Positions 53,644 to 63,992 of a stretch of 64,000 nucleotides of DNA are shown one piece after another. The stretch covers positions 80,380,543-80,444,542 of the forward strand of contig OX465281.1 in the NCBI GenBank assembly GCA_949987705.1, in the 5' to 3' direction. This stretch comes from Thereva unica. Lineage: Eukaryota; Arthropoda; Insecta; Diptera; Therevidae. Every line of letters begins with the position of its first letter. Position 1 is the stretch's first letter. Both the position numbers and the translations under genes were made by a program. The notes under the pieces are model-generated. The model did no database searches. It saw only the letters and a program-made list of their open reading frames with translations, and had not been told where the DNA came from.

Positions 53644-53967
53644 CCTTGTAAATATCAGTGCGAAGTGTTTGTGACTTTTAACAATAAGTGTGATTTTCAA
53701 CAAGTTTAAAACTTTACCAACAATCAAGAACAACTTTACTATCAGCCCAGTACATCCCGAGGAGAACAGCTTCAACGTTTAACTTCAACCGTTGAACAAA
53801 TTGTAAGTACCTATCCCTTTTCCTTTTTTACTACTATTGAAAATAACTAAGTGTACTGTGTGTCCCTGAATCACAAATGTGTGTTGTAAAGTAATATAAA
53901 AAAAAGTCATTATCCGTTGAGTTGAGTTTAATCTAAATTTATTGCGGTCGTGTAAACAAACAAAGAA

Positions 53968-54690
53968 ATGGAAGGAACAAGCTCTAACGCAAACCCTGAC
54001 TACGATAAGGCAACTTCAGTTCATGCGCTTTTACAACTACAAATATCTTTAATGGAGCAAATGAACAAATTTGTCAGGAACACGAGGAAAACCGCGCCAA
54101 TTAAGAGAACACACGGTTGTTATCTCGGTCGTGTCAATGGCTGGCATGACCTGTGGGGAAAGTTCTCCGCTACTGATCGATCCTTGACCTCACTAAAAAC
54201 TGATCAAGACGATGAGGCACCATATTTCAAGGAAAATCATTACGATCAGTACGAAGAACTCTTTTTCGATTTCAAAGGTGAGCTAGTTGACAAATTGAGC
54301 ACCTTTGAAAAAGATCATAAGGAAAGTGGTGAACAGAATCCTACAAAGACAAATCCCTCGACTCCCGCTGTACAATTGCCAACCATAACGCTCCCTAAAT
54401 TCTCGGGCAATTATGCTGACTGGGTTAGTTTCCGGGATTTGTTTAATTCACTCATCGATTCCAACGAATCTCTAGCCAGTGTGCAAAAATTACATTACCT
54501 TAAAGCAAACGTAGTGAGAAATGCGGCCAAGGTTATCCGACAGTATAATATTACCAATGAAAATTATAAAACGGCGTGGCGCGCATTAACCGACAGATAT
54601 GAAAACAAACGTGTGCTCATATCAACTCAACTGCGGGCATTGACTTCGCAGACCAAAATAAACAATGAAACAATGAAACAATGAAGCAAT
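53968..54690 (+). pseudogene. BEL gag N-terminal part (DUF1759), frameshifted at its end
   Basis: ATG at 53968. 238 codons with the BEL-type gag domain: 'LYDEYEELFFDFKGEL'-like helices, then 'LPTITLPKFSGNYADWVSFR', 'FNSLI', 'LHYLKANVVRNAAKVI' and 'AWRALTDRYENKRVLI' (DUF1759). The frame is lost at 54672-54690, where an 8-bp unit 'aatgaaac' stands in tandem; the coding continues in another frame from 54698. Gag forms the particle. The break is a simple repeat-length change. Confidence 0.85.
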
Positions 54691-54697
54691 TAAGGCA

Positions 54698-56107
54698 ATG
54701 ATCGACACTACGACCGAATGTTTGGCGTCGCTAGGTAACCTGGAAGTATCTGTTGCTGAATGGGGCCCCCTTTTGATTCATTTACTGACACAAAAGCTCC
54801 CTCCAGAGACGCATAAGGCATGGGAGGAGAAAATCTCAAACCAAAGTAATTACCCAACATGGGAAATGCTGAAAGGCTTTCTAGAAACTAGATTCCGCAC
54901 ACTGGAAGCTCTGAGTGAAGTGCGAATGAAAGAAAATCCTCCACATAAAAAGCAAGAAACGGGTAATGTCAACATACAAAGTTTCTATGTAGGTCAAATA
55001 ACATGCAAAGTATGTCAGGAAAAACATTCGGTGCGGTCTTGCAAAAGCTTTTTAAACAGCGATCCCCCAGAACGGTTGCGAATCGCAAAATCCAAAGGTT
55101 ACTGCATAAATTGCTTAGGAGAATTTCACTCGGTCAAAAAATGTCTCAGCAAATCTAGATGTGGCAAATGCCGAGGAAAACACCACACATTACTGCATCT
55201 TCCAACAATAAACAAACAGGAACCGAGTTCTAGCACGCAGTCGGCCAAGGCTAAAGTCGAACATAGATCTGAAAGTGAAGCAACTTCAGAAGGCTTTACC
55301 AGGGTCGCTGCTCATTTTATTAACGAGAACCACCCGGTTATGCTGGCCACAGCTGAAATAGAAATGGAGGGTCCTGATGGAGTTGCTAAGGGGCGTGCAT
55401 TAATTGACCCTGGCTCCCAAGTAACATTCATTACCTCTTCCATTGTATCGCAACTGAATTTAGAAACCGAACCCGCCCCGATCGTAGTCACAGGTGTTGA
55501 AGAGAAGGAAATCACCAGAGCAACGCGAGCTGCCAATTTAACGATTCTTTCAACGAAGTTCCCTTCTAGAGTTCCGACATCAGCTTTTGTTTTAGAAACC
55601 TTGACAGATTTGCTTCCGTCAGTGCCACTTACCAAATTTTCCTGGGATCACTTGGAAAACTTAGACCTCACAGATCCAAACTTCGATGTACCAGCAAGGG
55701 TAGATATGATCATCGGGGCTGACATTTATCCACTTATCATATGTGATGGTCTAAGAAAGGGTCCGCACGGTACCCCTGTAGCACAGAACACCATATTTGG
55801 TTGGATCTTAACAGGAAAAGCTTCTTCGACCACGAACAGAACTCCGAAGGTAAGGCCCTATAATATCACCTGTTCTCTGGATGATCAGCTTAAGAAGTTT
55901 TGGGAAATTGAAGAAGTCTCACCACCACAGAAAACCTCCACAGATGACCAGCGATGTGAAGAAATCTACAAAACCACACATCGTCGCAACCCCGATGGAT
56001 CGTATGTAGTTCGTTTACCTTTCAAGGAAAATGGTCCAGAACTCGGGGAATCCAGGCTAATTGCATTAAAACGCTATCTTTCCACCGAAAGAAATAACGA
56101 AAGGTAG
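54698..56107 (+). pseudogene. BEL gag C-terminus, zinc knuckles, protease and RT start
   Basis: Continues DUF1759, then cysteine knuckles 'CKVCQEKHSVRSC', 'CINCLGEFHSVKKC' and 'CGKCRGKHHTLLH', and a retropepsin-like Peptidase_A17/DUF1758 domain ('GRALIDPGSQVTFI', DxGS active site with Pro in the second place; 'MIIGADIYPLI', 'QNTIFGWILTG'). It enters the RT N-terminal region ('YVVRLPFKENGPELGESRLI') and stops at TAG 56105-56107. The same frame reopens after it, so this is a single premature stop. Confidence 0.9.
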
Positions 56108-59100
56108 GAAGTACTCAAGGAGTACAATAAGGTATTAAAGGAGTACGAGTATATCACATTTGGGCATATGGTGGAAGTGCCAACATCTACTAATCACACG
56201 CTTAATCACACGTATTATCTCCCGCATCATGCAGTAATAAAGCCCTCAAGCACGACGACGAAGTTAAGGGTAGTTTTCGACGCCTCATGCAAATCGTCAA
56301 ATGGAAAATCGTTGAATGATAACCTTCTAGTGGGCCCCACGTTACAACATGACATTATACTTATTATTTTAAAATGGAGACTCCACAGATACGTTTTCAC
56401 TGCCGACATTGAGAAAATGTATCGGCAAATATTTATTCACCCGGATGACTCTGAGTTCCAACGGATTTTGTGGAGAGACAATCTCAACTCCCCCGTTAAG
56501 GAATATGCGTTAAAAACGGTCACTTTCGGTGTCAACTGTGCCCCCTATTTAGCGATCCGAACATTGCAACAGCTGGCTGAAGATGAAAGGGCCAATTTTC
56601 CCCGAGGTTCAAGCTGTCTTATTAATGACTTCTATATTGATGACGTCTTAACAGGAGGAGACACCATAGAAGAAACGAAATCTCTCCAAGCTGAAATCAC
56701 CGCCTTATTAGCAAAAGGTCATTTCTCACTGCGAAAATTTGCATCTAACGGTTCCCGAATATTAGAACATATCCCGAACACCAGCAAATCTGAGGAGGCG
56801 CTAAAGGTGCAATTTTCAGAAGACACCGTCCTAAAAGCTTTAGGAATCTATTGGGATCCCAAAGCCGATGACAAGGTGGCGTTAATTGAGGAAAATAATT
56901 GGACAAAGCGCCGTATTTTATCTATTATCGCAAAACTCTTTGATCCGCTTGGATGGGTGAGTCCTATCATCATACAAGCAAAAATCTTTATGCAAAGACT
57001 GTGGACTACCCGTATTGACTGGGATGAAGAAATTCCAGAATATCTTAGATCCGATTGGATAAACTTTATAAGCGCGTTACATCATATTGAGCAACTACGA
57101 ATACCACGGTGGGTAAATAGTTACACAGCATCCACAGTAGAATTGCACGGATTTTGTGACAGTTCGGAAAAAGCGTATGCAGCTGCCGTTTATTTACGAG
57201 TTCTTGGCCATGATAATAATCCAATAGCTCACCTTTTGGTATCTAAAACAAAGGTTGCCCCTATCAAAACAATTTCTTTACCACGATTGGAACTGTGTGG
57301 TGCTGTCCTATTATCTAGATTGATAAAGTCTTTGCAGCAGTCTTATATTAAGGACTGTAAGACCATCCTATGGACCGACTCTACAATAGTTCTATCATGG
57401 ATTCGCAGTCTACCTCATCGATGGAAGTCATTCGTAGCAAACCGGATCACCGAAATCATTGAAAACTCGGGAAATGCAGACTGGCGACACGTTCCTTCAC
57501 AAAATAACCCTGCGGATCTCGCCTCACGAGGTGTGTCCCCTTTACAATTAAAAGACCACGATCTTTGGTGGAGAGGTCCCTCTTGGCTCATAAAACCTGA
57601 GAGTGAGTGGCCTAAAGAACCACATTCAACCTTGACGGAAGACCACCCAGAGGAAAAGAAAAGATTAAAAACTTTCCATTTAACCACCATTAGCGAGCAT
57701 ATCATAGAACGATTCTCTAATCTGACGCATGCACTAAGAACCATCGCTTACTGTCGAAGGTTTGTAGATAGATGCCAAAAGTTAAAGGCCTACCCCAATT
57801 TCGTTCTAGTCCCAAGTGAAATTCATAAAGCCAGACAAACATTAATAAGAGTGACCCAAATGACAGCGTACGCTAGTGAAATTGAGTGCTTAAAGGCAAA
57901 CCAAAATTTACCACGAAAAAGCTCACTATTGGCGTTAAACCCATTTCTCGACGATCAACTCATTCTAAGAGTGGGAGGAAGGTTAGAACATTCCGAGTTA
58001 CCCTTCGAAGAAAAACATCCTATTATTCTGCCTCACTCGGACAAGTTCTCAGAATTATTGATTGAGCAAATTCATAAGGACACGCTGCATGGAGGAATCC
58101 AACTGACCTTGTATGCACTGAGACAAACCTATTGGATTCCTCGTGCAAAACAGATTATAAAACAAAAAATACATCAATGTACTACTTGTTCTCGTTGGCG
58201 AAAGGAAGAGACAGCTACCATTATGGGCCAACTACCAGCCGATCGAATAACTCCCTGCCGACCATTTACTTGCACAGGCATTGATTATGCTGGACCCATA
58301 CTAATCAAAACAAGGAAAACTAGAAATGCACCTAGCACTAAGTGTTATATAGCAGTTTTCGTCTGCCTTGTAACAAAAGCTACTCATCTTGAACTTGTAA
58401 GTGACTTAACTTCAGAGTGTTTTCTGGCCGCCCTACGCAGATTCTTCTCACGACGAGGACTTAGTAAAAAAATCTTCAGCGACAATGCAACCAACTTCGT
58501 GGGAGCAAAGAAAATTATCGATCTAGAAATGGACGAATTCATCAGATCCTACCAACAAATAGCAGCCGAATTGTATGCAAATAAGGGAGTAGAATGGCAT
58601 TTCATACCGCCTCGTGCCCCACATTTCGGGGGCCTGTGGGAGGCAGCTGTCAAATCAATGAAACATCATCTACGACGAACAGTGGGACAGACTCTACTCA
58701 CGTTCGAAGAACTAACAACGCTGTTAACTCAAGTAGAGGCAATAATGAATTCACGACCGCTTTGTGCTCTGTCCTCAGATCACAATGACATAAACCCCTT
58801 ATCCCCAGGGCACTTTCTGGTGGGGAGCCCTCTGCTGAGCTTACCTGACAACAATTACGAAGAAAGGAAAATATCGCACTTATCCCTATGGAAACTAGTC
58901 GAAAAGATGCGTCAGGACTTCTGGAAAATGTGGTCAACAGAGTATTTGCATCAGTTACAGCAACGACGCAAATGGAAGGAAATAAACAAGGAATTTAAGG
59001 TAGGAGATCTCGTGGTCCTAAAGGACGAGGGATCTCCTCCATCTTATTGGAAATTAGCTCGAATAATTGAGATCTTTCCAGGCAAAGATAATATAACAAG

Positions 59101-59191
59101 AGCTGCAAGAGTAAAAACTTCATCTGGGGAATTTAAAAGGCCTATTTCAAAACTGGCCCCTCTACCTTCGAATTCGGGAACTCCACCCTAA
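56108..59191 (+). CDS. BEL pol: RT, RNase H, integrase
   Basis: In the same frame as the preceding segment; first ATG 56168, 1007 codons. RT: 'KLRVVFDASCKSSNGKSLND', 'ADIEKMYRQIFIHP' and the catalytic 'NDFYIDDVLTGGD'. RNase H (Peptidase_A17-linked type): 'GFCDSSEKAYAAAVYLR', 'LPRLELCGAVLLSRL', 'ILWTDSTIVLSWI', 'QNNPADLASRG'. Integrase: an H2C2 zinc finger ('HGGIQLT...CTTC'), and D, D, E in 'GIDYAGPI', 'IFSDNATNF' and 'PHFGGLWEAAVKS'. C-terminal DUF5641 ('VGDLVVLKDEGSPPSYWKLA'). Long and open, so the insertion is not old. Copies and integrates the element in the host cell. Confidence 0.92.
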   Translation, partial: EVLKEYNKVLKEYEYITFGHMVEVPTSTNHTLNHTYYLPHHAVIKPSSTTTKLRVVFDASCKSSNGKSLNDNLLVGPTLQHDIILIILKWRLHRYVFTADIEKMYRQIFIHPDDSEFQRILWRDNLNSPVKEYALKTVTFGVNCAPYLAIRTLQQLAEDERANFPRGSSCLINDFYIDDVLTGGDTIEETKSLQAEITALLAKGHFSLRKFASNGSRILEHIPNTSKSEEALKVQFSEDTVLKALGIYWDPKADDKVALIEENNWTKRRILSIIAKLFDPLGWVSPIIIQAKIFMQRLWTTRIDWDEEIPEYLRSDWINFISALHHIEQLRIPRWVNSYTASTVELHGFCDSSEKAYAAAVYLRVLGHDNNPIAHLLVSKTKVAPIKTISLPRLELCGAVLLSRLIKSLQQSYIKDCKTILWTDSTIVLSWIRSLPHRWKSFVANRITEIIENSGNADWRHVPSQNNPADLASRGVSPLQLKDHDLWWRGPSWLIKPESEWPKEPHSTLTEDHPEEKKRLKTFHLTTISEHIIERFSNLTHALRTIAYCRRFVDRCQKLKAYPNFVLVPSEIHKARQTLIRVTQMTAYASEIECLKANQNLPRKSSLLALNPFLDDQLILRVGGRLEHSELPFEEKHPIILPHSDKFSELLIEQIHKDTLHGGIQLTLYALRQTYWIPRAKQIIKQKIHQCTTCSRWRKEETATIMGQLPADRITPCRPFTCTGIDYAGPILIKTRKTRNAPSTKCYIAVFVCLVTKATHLELVSDLTSECFLAALRRFFSRRGLSKKIFSDNATNFVGAKKIIDLEMDEFIRSYQQIAAELYANKGVEWHFIPPRAPHFGGLWEAAVKSMKHHLRRTVGQTLLTFEELTTLLTQVEAIMNSRPLCALSSDHNDINPLSPGHFLVGSPLLSLPDNNYEERKISHLSLWKLVEKMRQDFWKMWSTEYLHQLQQRRKWKEINKEFKVGDLVVLKDEGSPPSYWKLARIIEIFPGKDNITRAARVKTSSGEFKRPISKLAPLPSNSGTPP

Positions 59192-59313
59192 CTTTAATGA
59201 GGTATACATCCCACAACACTAGTCTTACTTACTTAGATTATAAGCTGTAATAACTCACCGTAGTCACTTAAATTAACACAACTCTATTCCAATTCTTATT
59301 CCTAGACAGAATC

Positions 59314-61075
59314 ATGACCTGGACTTCGTATGTTACATTTACATGTATGTTGCTAATCTTTTCAACTGAAACCCTCATTGTGTATGATTGTGGACACGAA
59401 CGGATGAATCTAACTAAAATCTCCTTACTAAGCAGCCGGAATTGTGAAATTAAAGACATTCCTGTGGACCAAGTCAACGAAGACATCCAACTTCTACAAC
59501 TGAGCGAGGTGGCTTCCATTCACGTTTACCAATGCAAGATTAACGTTTTACAGACAGTTCTCCATTGCGGGATGTTTAGCCATCTTTCCGTAGTGCCCGG
59601 AGGCATCAGCACCTTCATCTGCGAAATAACCAAAGAAAGCTGTCTCCGAATTCATACCCATGGCACTTATCTTCTCCAAAATAATCGTATTTTAGCTAAC
59701 ATCAAAGCAAATTCGTCCTCACGATATTCAGAAGTAATTGCGGGATCCGTCGACGCAAAAGGAAATTGTGCCGGAGTTCCCTACACCTTCGGTTCCAACT
59801 CATGGGACAACGTAGTAGTGATGCACGCCTTGGAGATCACCATCACTGATTATGACAGTGTCGTTCGACTAGAAGACAACCATGCTGTGTTGCGAAATAA
59901 CATCGTATGCCCATACATTAAGGGTACATGCACCGACCCAGAGTATGGTATGAGTTTCTGGGAAATGATCGCAGGTTCCCCAAAAGACCAATTTCAACAG
60001 CTAATCTTGATCTCTTTACTTATATAAATTCGAAATTCGTTTACGTTGAGCGTCACATCAAAACACAGATGGAATCTATGTACAAACATATCATACTGAA
60101 GAAATGTGAATTGGAAAATCAGGTTTTGGAAACACAGCTAGCTATAGCTCAACATCATCCTGCTGAATTCGCATTAATGAGACTCAAAGAACCCGGCTTT
60201 ACCGCGGTTCCCCGAGGAGAACTTATTTATCTTGTAAAATGTCAGCCAGTAGAAGCAAGTATTCGCAAAACCGAACGATGCTATAATGAGCTACCGGTAA
60301 CATACAATAATAAAGGTTACTTTATGGCACCTACCACTCACCTAATCCAAGAACACGGAACGGAAGTTCCTTGCTCCCTCCTTATGAACCCTGGATATCT
60401 TCTGCACGGCACATGGTACGGCTTCACTCCAGAAATTCACCGCTTGGAGAAGCCTGACTCCCTCACCGTATCAAACGAGGTGCCCTGGAACTACGAAGAC
60501 CACACGCACCTCATAAAATCAGGAATCTACACAGCAGAATCTACGCAGAACCTTCGAAGACAAATAATGTATCCTGCAGAACGTCAGGCAATCGAGAACG
60601 TTCTGACCCAATCACTGTTAGGGCATGATACTGATACCCGCTAAATTTGTTCTCTACAGAACATCTTGGAAAAATAACAGCATACTTGAAGGGGACCTGG
60701 TGGGGATTGTCGCACTTTGGAACCTTTAGCGCTAGTATTTTCGGCATATTTATCATCATTCGAGCCATAAAGTTTTTAGTGGATATAATAATCAACCTGC
60801 ACATAATTAGGAGAATTCATGGATGGAGTTGGCACATACTCGCCGCACTAGGCAATTCACTTACAACTTTAATTGTTCACAAGCATCATCAAAGGACCCA
60901 TGAAACCGTGTTATCATCTGTTAGAATTAACGATCAACCAGAAGCTGAACCTATACCGCACTCAAATGATGTCAATCCCGGGTCTGCAAGCCTCCCAACA
61001 ACAGCGGAAGCCGATACCATCACTCTTCAGACTTTGAAGGATAAGGTAAATTTATACCCACAGGTACACATCTAA
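59314..61075 (+). pseudogene. BEL env-like glycoprotein, chuvirus (Jingchuvirales) type, two frameshifts
   Basis: Begins with a signal-peptide-like 'MTWTSYVTFTCMLLIF' at 59314. The first frame (to 60027) is cysteine-rich with 'VYDCGHERMNLTKISLL', 'EDIQLLQLSE', 'YQCKI' and 'HCGMFSHLSVV', the layout I associate with chuvirus-like glycoproteins found in arthropod BEL/Pao elements. The frame changes near 60000 (second part to 60644: 'GELIYLVKCQPVE', 'CYNELPVTYN') and again near 60640. The third part has a membrane anchor ('IFGIFIIIRAIKFLVDIIIN') and a ~90-residue tail. A class I/III-type fusion protein role is family knowledge; here it is broken. A phlebovirus-type origin is less likely. Confidence 0.7.
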
Positions 61076-61283
61076 TGATCAAACTCACATACACTTAGTT
61101 TCCTACTTTCACATTTCCCTTACTCCCAAACTCCTTTCCCTTCAACTCTAAACAGGGCGAGTCGAGGCGCCCTTAAATTACCCTCTCAACAATCTGGACA
61201 CCACTCGTTTGCATGGAGGAAATGCCGCGACGAGAGGCTGTCCACACTCATTACATCTTTGTTTTTTCAAGCGCGAAATAGGA
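61076..61283 (+). other. BEL 3' untranslated region up to the Gypsy insertion
   Basis: Pyrimidine-rich start, then 'aacagggcgagtcgaggcgc' and 'catggaggaaatgccgcg'. No match to the 5' LTR, so the 3' LTR has not begun before the Gypsy LTR edge at about 61283. Confidence 0.5.
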
Positions 61284-61619
61284 TATTGCTCTAACGAAGT
61301 CTTAAAAAAAGAATTTTTCCGCTCACAAACTTTATTTCAGAACTTTCTACATTGATTGTCAACTTAAAACTAAATCCAAAAAATACTTATTTTATAATTA
61401 CAATTTTGATGAATTTGGTGGTTTCCGGCCTGATTGGATTTCTAGGAATTTCGTCTGGGTTTATTGCTGATGAGTTTCCGATTATTGTGCATTTATTGCA
61501 ATAATGCAATAATTTGGTGGCACGTGGAAGCACCTGTGCCGTGAGGTTGTAATATGAGTGTGCTGAAGCTTTGGCGCATGTATGGTGGAGGTCATGACGT
61601 GAAGGCGGAAGCCGTAACT
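61284..61619 (-). repeat. Gypsy 3' LTR
   Basis: On the minus strand it starts 'agttacggcttccgcc' at 61619, directly after the polypurine tract. It contains 'tgaaataaagtttgtgagcg' (AATAAA, about 61335) and ends near 61284 ('cgttagagcaat'). About 335 bp. The downstream edge is approximate. Confidence 0.7.
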
Positions 61620-61632
61620 CCTCCCCTCTAAG
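61620..61632 (-). promoter_or_regulatory. Gypsy polypurine tract
   Basis: Minus strand 'agaggggagg' immediately before the LTR AGTTAC; primes plus-strand DNA synthesis. The env stop codon (61628-61630) overlaps it. Confidence 0.8.
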
Positions 61633-63211
61633 AGAGTGTCCTCGGCCAGTAAAGCTGGATGCTCGGAGGATCACCAGGATTTTCTATGGTTGATATCTTG
61701 TTACAGATGACCGGTGTTTCATTTCGGAGAGTTTTGATTCGTCCATAGATGATGAATGCGCAAACTGCAAAGATGGTGAAGCCAATGAATACTATTGCGA
61801 TGAGTGTAACGTTGTCCTTATGGGTTGTTTTGATGTCCAGAAGTTCTATGGCCTTTCTATTTTGGATATGGGATGCTCTAATTTTTTGTAGGTGGATGTC
61901 TTCTATTATGGAGGAATAATTGGTCCTGTTAAATATGGTAGGATAAACGTGAATGTCATCCCAGAAGTTGGCGATGGTTCCTTTATACGTTATCCCGTTG
62001 ATTTCGACGGTGCAATTCTGGAAATGTATTAATTTTGTCCCTTTTAAATTTAGGTTAGTGGAGTCACAAGAGGATTTAATTCTGGTTTCCGGGAGATCAC
62101 TTAGAAGAATATAGTTTGGTTCTGGCTGCTGGATACTAAGTATGGTAGAGTGCTCTATAAGCTGGCATTCTGCTGGTTGATTCTGTATGAGGGGTCCAAT
62201 GCATTTGGACATGTTGGTGGCTTCCTGGTGTGGTGATTCCTTACAATAGTGGGTACCTTCAACCTTGAAACACTTATTGTCGAAATATTGAATGTTATGG
62301 GAATTTATGATTAGGTAGGGTTTTGTGACTATTGTTTTTGTATGGTTTATAGGTAAGGGAATTAGGTGGAACATAGAATAAGTTTCTGGTGAGAGAACAG
62401 GTATTTTAACATTAAAGATAATATTTAGATTACTGTAATATGCTTCTAATTCTAACAATTCGTAAATGTTTTCTTTGGATTTGATTTCTATTGCTTGATC
62501 CTTCAAATTGTGGTAAATCTCGTTTAATTCTTTATGGTTTAAAATTTGTTTCGATATAATGTTTAATCTTGCGAGTACTATGGCTTCTGCTAAGTTTGTC
62601 AAATGGCTGTTTATTAAATCTATATTATAATTTATTTGGGCTAAATATTGTGTGTGTTTTATAATGTCGTCACCGGATTTTACTCTATTCTCTATAGTTT
62701 CCTTGTAATGCTTCAGATATTTCTCTATTGATTCTTGTTGTTTGTTAATATGGGATGTTATGTTTTCGAATCTTTCTATCATTAGACTATTTATTGATAT
62801 TTGTTTATTTATTTCTGTTTTAATGTTTGCCTGATTCGAGATAAGATTTTCAATGTTTTCGTTAATTCGTTGAGCGTCATTATCGTCCATGTTACCTGTT
62901 ATGCTTTTGATAACGCTACCTAGACCGTTTATTAATCCTCTCTTTTTTCTTAAACTAGGTTTTAGTGTCTCAAATTTTTCTTTCAGGTTTTGTAATTTAA
63001 TGTTCGTTAGTTTTACTGAGTCCTGTAGCTCGTCTTCGTTGTCAAGTAAATTAATTGATTCTGAAATTCTGTCAATCGTCGTTTCGTAGTTTTCTAGTCT
63101 AACAATATGTAAGAGATTGTTGTACGTCAGTATTGTCCTAGCTGTCCCTAGTTTCATGGTCAGTAATTCCTGGTTCGTCAGGTCCTGTATTTCCAGTTTC
63201 TGTCCGTTCAC
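61628..63211 (-). CDS. Errantivirus Env, baculovirus F-type fusion protein
   Basis: 527 codons, uninterrupted. A furin-type site RKKR lies at residues 88-91, followed by a glycine-rich fusion-peptide-like segment ('GLINGLGSVIKSITGN'), long heptad-like helices (residues about 110-260), a cysteine-containing distal part (about 310-400) and one membrane span ('LIAIVFIGFTIFAVCAFIIY', about 472-492) with a short tail. This is the F-protein layout shared by baculoviruses and insect errantiviruses. No signal peptide at this ATG; env is usually made from a spliced mRNA, so the true start may be elsewhere. Overlaps pol by 74 nt. Confidence 0.85.
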   Translation of the reverse strand: MNGQKLEIQDLTNQELLTMKLGTARTILTYNNLLHIVRLENYETTIDRISESINLLDNEDELQDSVKLTNIKLQNLKEKFETLKPSLRKKRGLINGLGSVIKSITGNMDDNDAQRINENIENLISNQANIKTEINKQISINSLMIERFENITSHINKQQESIEKYLKHYKETIENRVKSGDDIIKHTQYLAQINYNIDLINSHLTNLAEAIVLARLNIISKQILNHKELNEIYHNLKDQAIEIKSKENIYELLELEAYYSNLNIIFNVKIPVLSPETYSMFHLIPLPINHTKTIVTKPYLIINSHNIQYFDNKCFKVEGTHYCKESPHQEATNMSKCIGPLIQNQPAECQLIEHSTILSIQQPEPNYILLSDLPETRIKSSCDSTNLNLKGTKLIHFQNCTVEINGITYKGTIANFWDDIHVYPTIFNRTNYSSIIEDIHLQKIRASHIQNRKAIELLDIKTTHKDNVTLIAIVFIGFTIFAVCAFIIYGRIKTLRNETPVICNKISTIENPGDPPSIQLYWPRTLS

Positions 63212-63992
63212 GATTATTATCCTGTAATTTACGTCTAACTTTAATCCTAGCTTTATGAAATTTCTTATTGTGGTTAGTAATGATTGAAATTTTATTATTA
63301 TGCTTAATTCTATGCTTTGAAAACCTAGGTGTTAGTTTGTTACGCCTACACTCTTTTCTATAGACTACATTATCTTCTTCTAAATCTACAGGGTCTTGTC
63401 GGTCTTTATTGAGTTTTTCTAAGTTTTTCTTAACATTTTCTTCCATTCTAGCCTTTATCTCTGGGTATATTTTTTGTCTATATTCATTTAATTTTCGTAG
63501 GTAATCATGTTCATTATTATATTGTAGTGTTTTGTTGAATTCGTGGGTTCTTCCATAGAACAATTCGTAAGGGGTATGTTTTGTAGCTGAATGTATGGCG
63601 TTATTATATGTGGTTAGACATTCGCTGAGAATTTCGTCGTGATCCATATGACTACTCTTATTATATATAATCCTATATATTTCCGTTAAGGTTGAGTGCA
63701 TTCTTTCGACCGGAGCATTGCTGCTCGTTTGCTGGAAGCAGGTGACATGATGGAGAATTCCATATTGTTTGCAAAAGTCACCGAATAGTGATGATGTGAA
63801 TTCTGCACCTTGGTCTGAGACAATTTTCTTGGGGATGCCGTGAAGGCTAAAGAAATGTTTCAATGATTTCACCATGTTCAGGCTATTTCTTGCTGGGACA
63901 GTATATGCCGCTGCGAACTTAGAGAATTTATCGATAATAGTCAATATCTGTTTATTACTGATAGTATAAATATCGATGTGAATGATGTCCAA
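63138..63992 (-). CDS. Gypsy pol, integrase C-terminal part (partial)
   Basis: Continues beyond the window. Integrase catalytic core: 'IIHIDIYTISNKQILTIIDK' (first D), 'KKIVSDQGAEFTSSLFG' (second D), 'SNAPVERMHSTLTEIYR' (E), then 'HSATKHTPYELFYGR'. The C-terminal basic tail has 'EDNVVYRKECRRNKLTPRFS'. No stop in the visible part. Inserts the element's cDNA in the nucleus. Confidence 0.9.
   Translation of the reverse strand: MDIIHIDIYTISNKQILTIIDKFSKFAAAYTVPARNSLNMVKSLKHFFSLHGIPKKIVSDQGAEFTSSLFGDFCKQYGILHHVTCFQQTSSNAPVERMHSTLTEIYRIIYNKSSHMDHDEILSECLTTYNNAIHSATKHTPYELFYGRTHEFNKTLQYNNEHDYLRKLNEYRQKIYPEIKARMEENVKKNLEKLNKDRQDPVDLEEDNVVYRKECRRNKLTPRFSKHRIKHNNKISIITNHNKKFHKARIKVRRKLQDNNRERTETGNTGPDEPGITDHETRDS

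Larger units (their letters stand above)
53150..61283 (+). mobile_element. BEL/Pao LTR retrotransposon with env-like gene, 3' part displaced
   Basis: 5' LTR, tRNA-Tyr primer site, gag, aspartic protease, RT, RNase H, integrase and a glycoprotein ORF, all plus strand and in BEL/Pao order. The 3' LTR is not found; the 3' UTR runs into the LTR of a minus-strand Gypsy at about 61283, so the remaining BEL end should lie beyond 64000. Defects: gag frameshift near 54680, one stop in pol at 56105, two frame changes in env. Confidence 0.9.
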
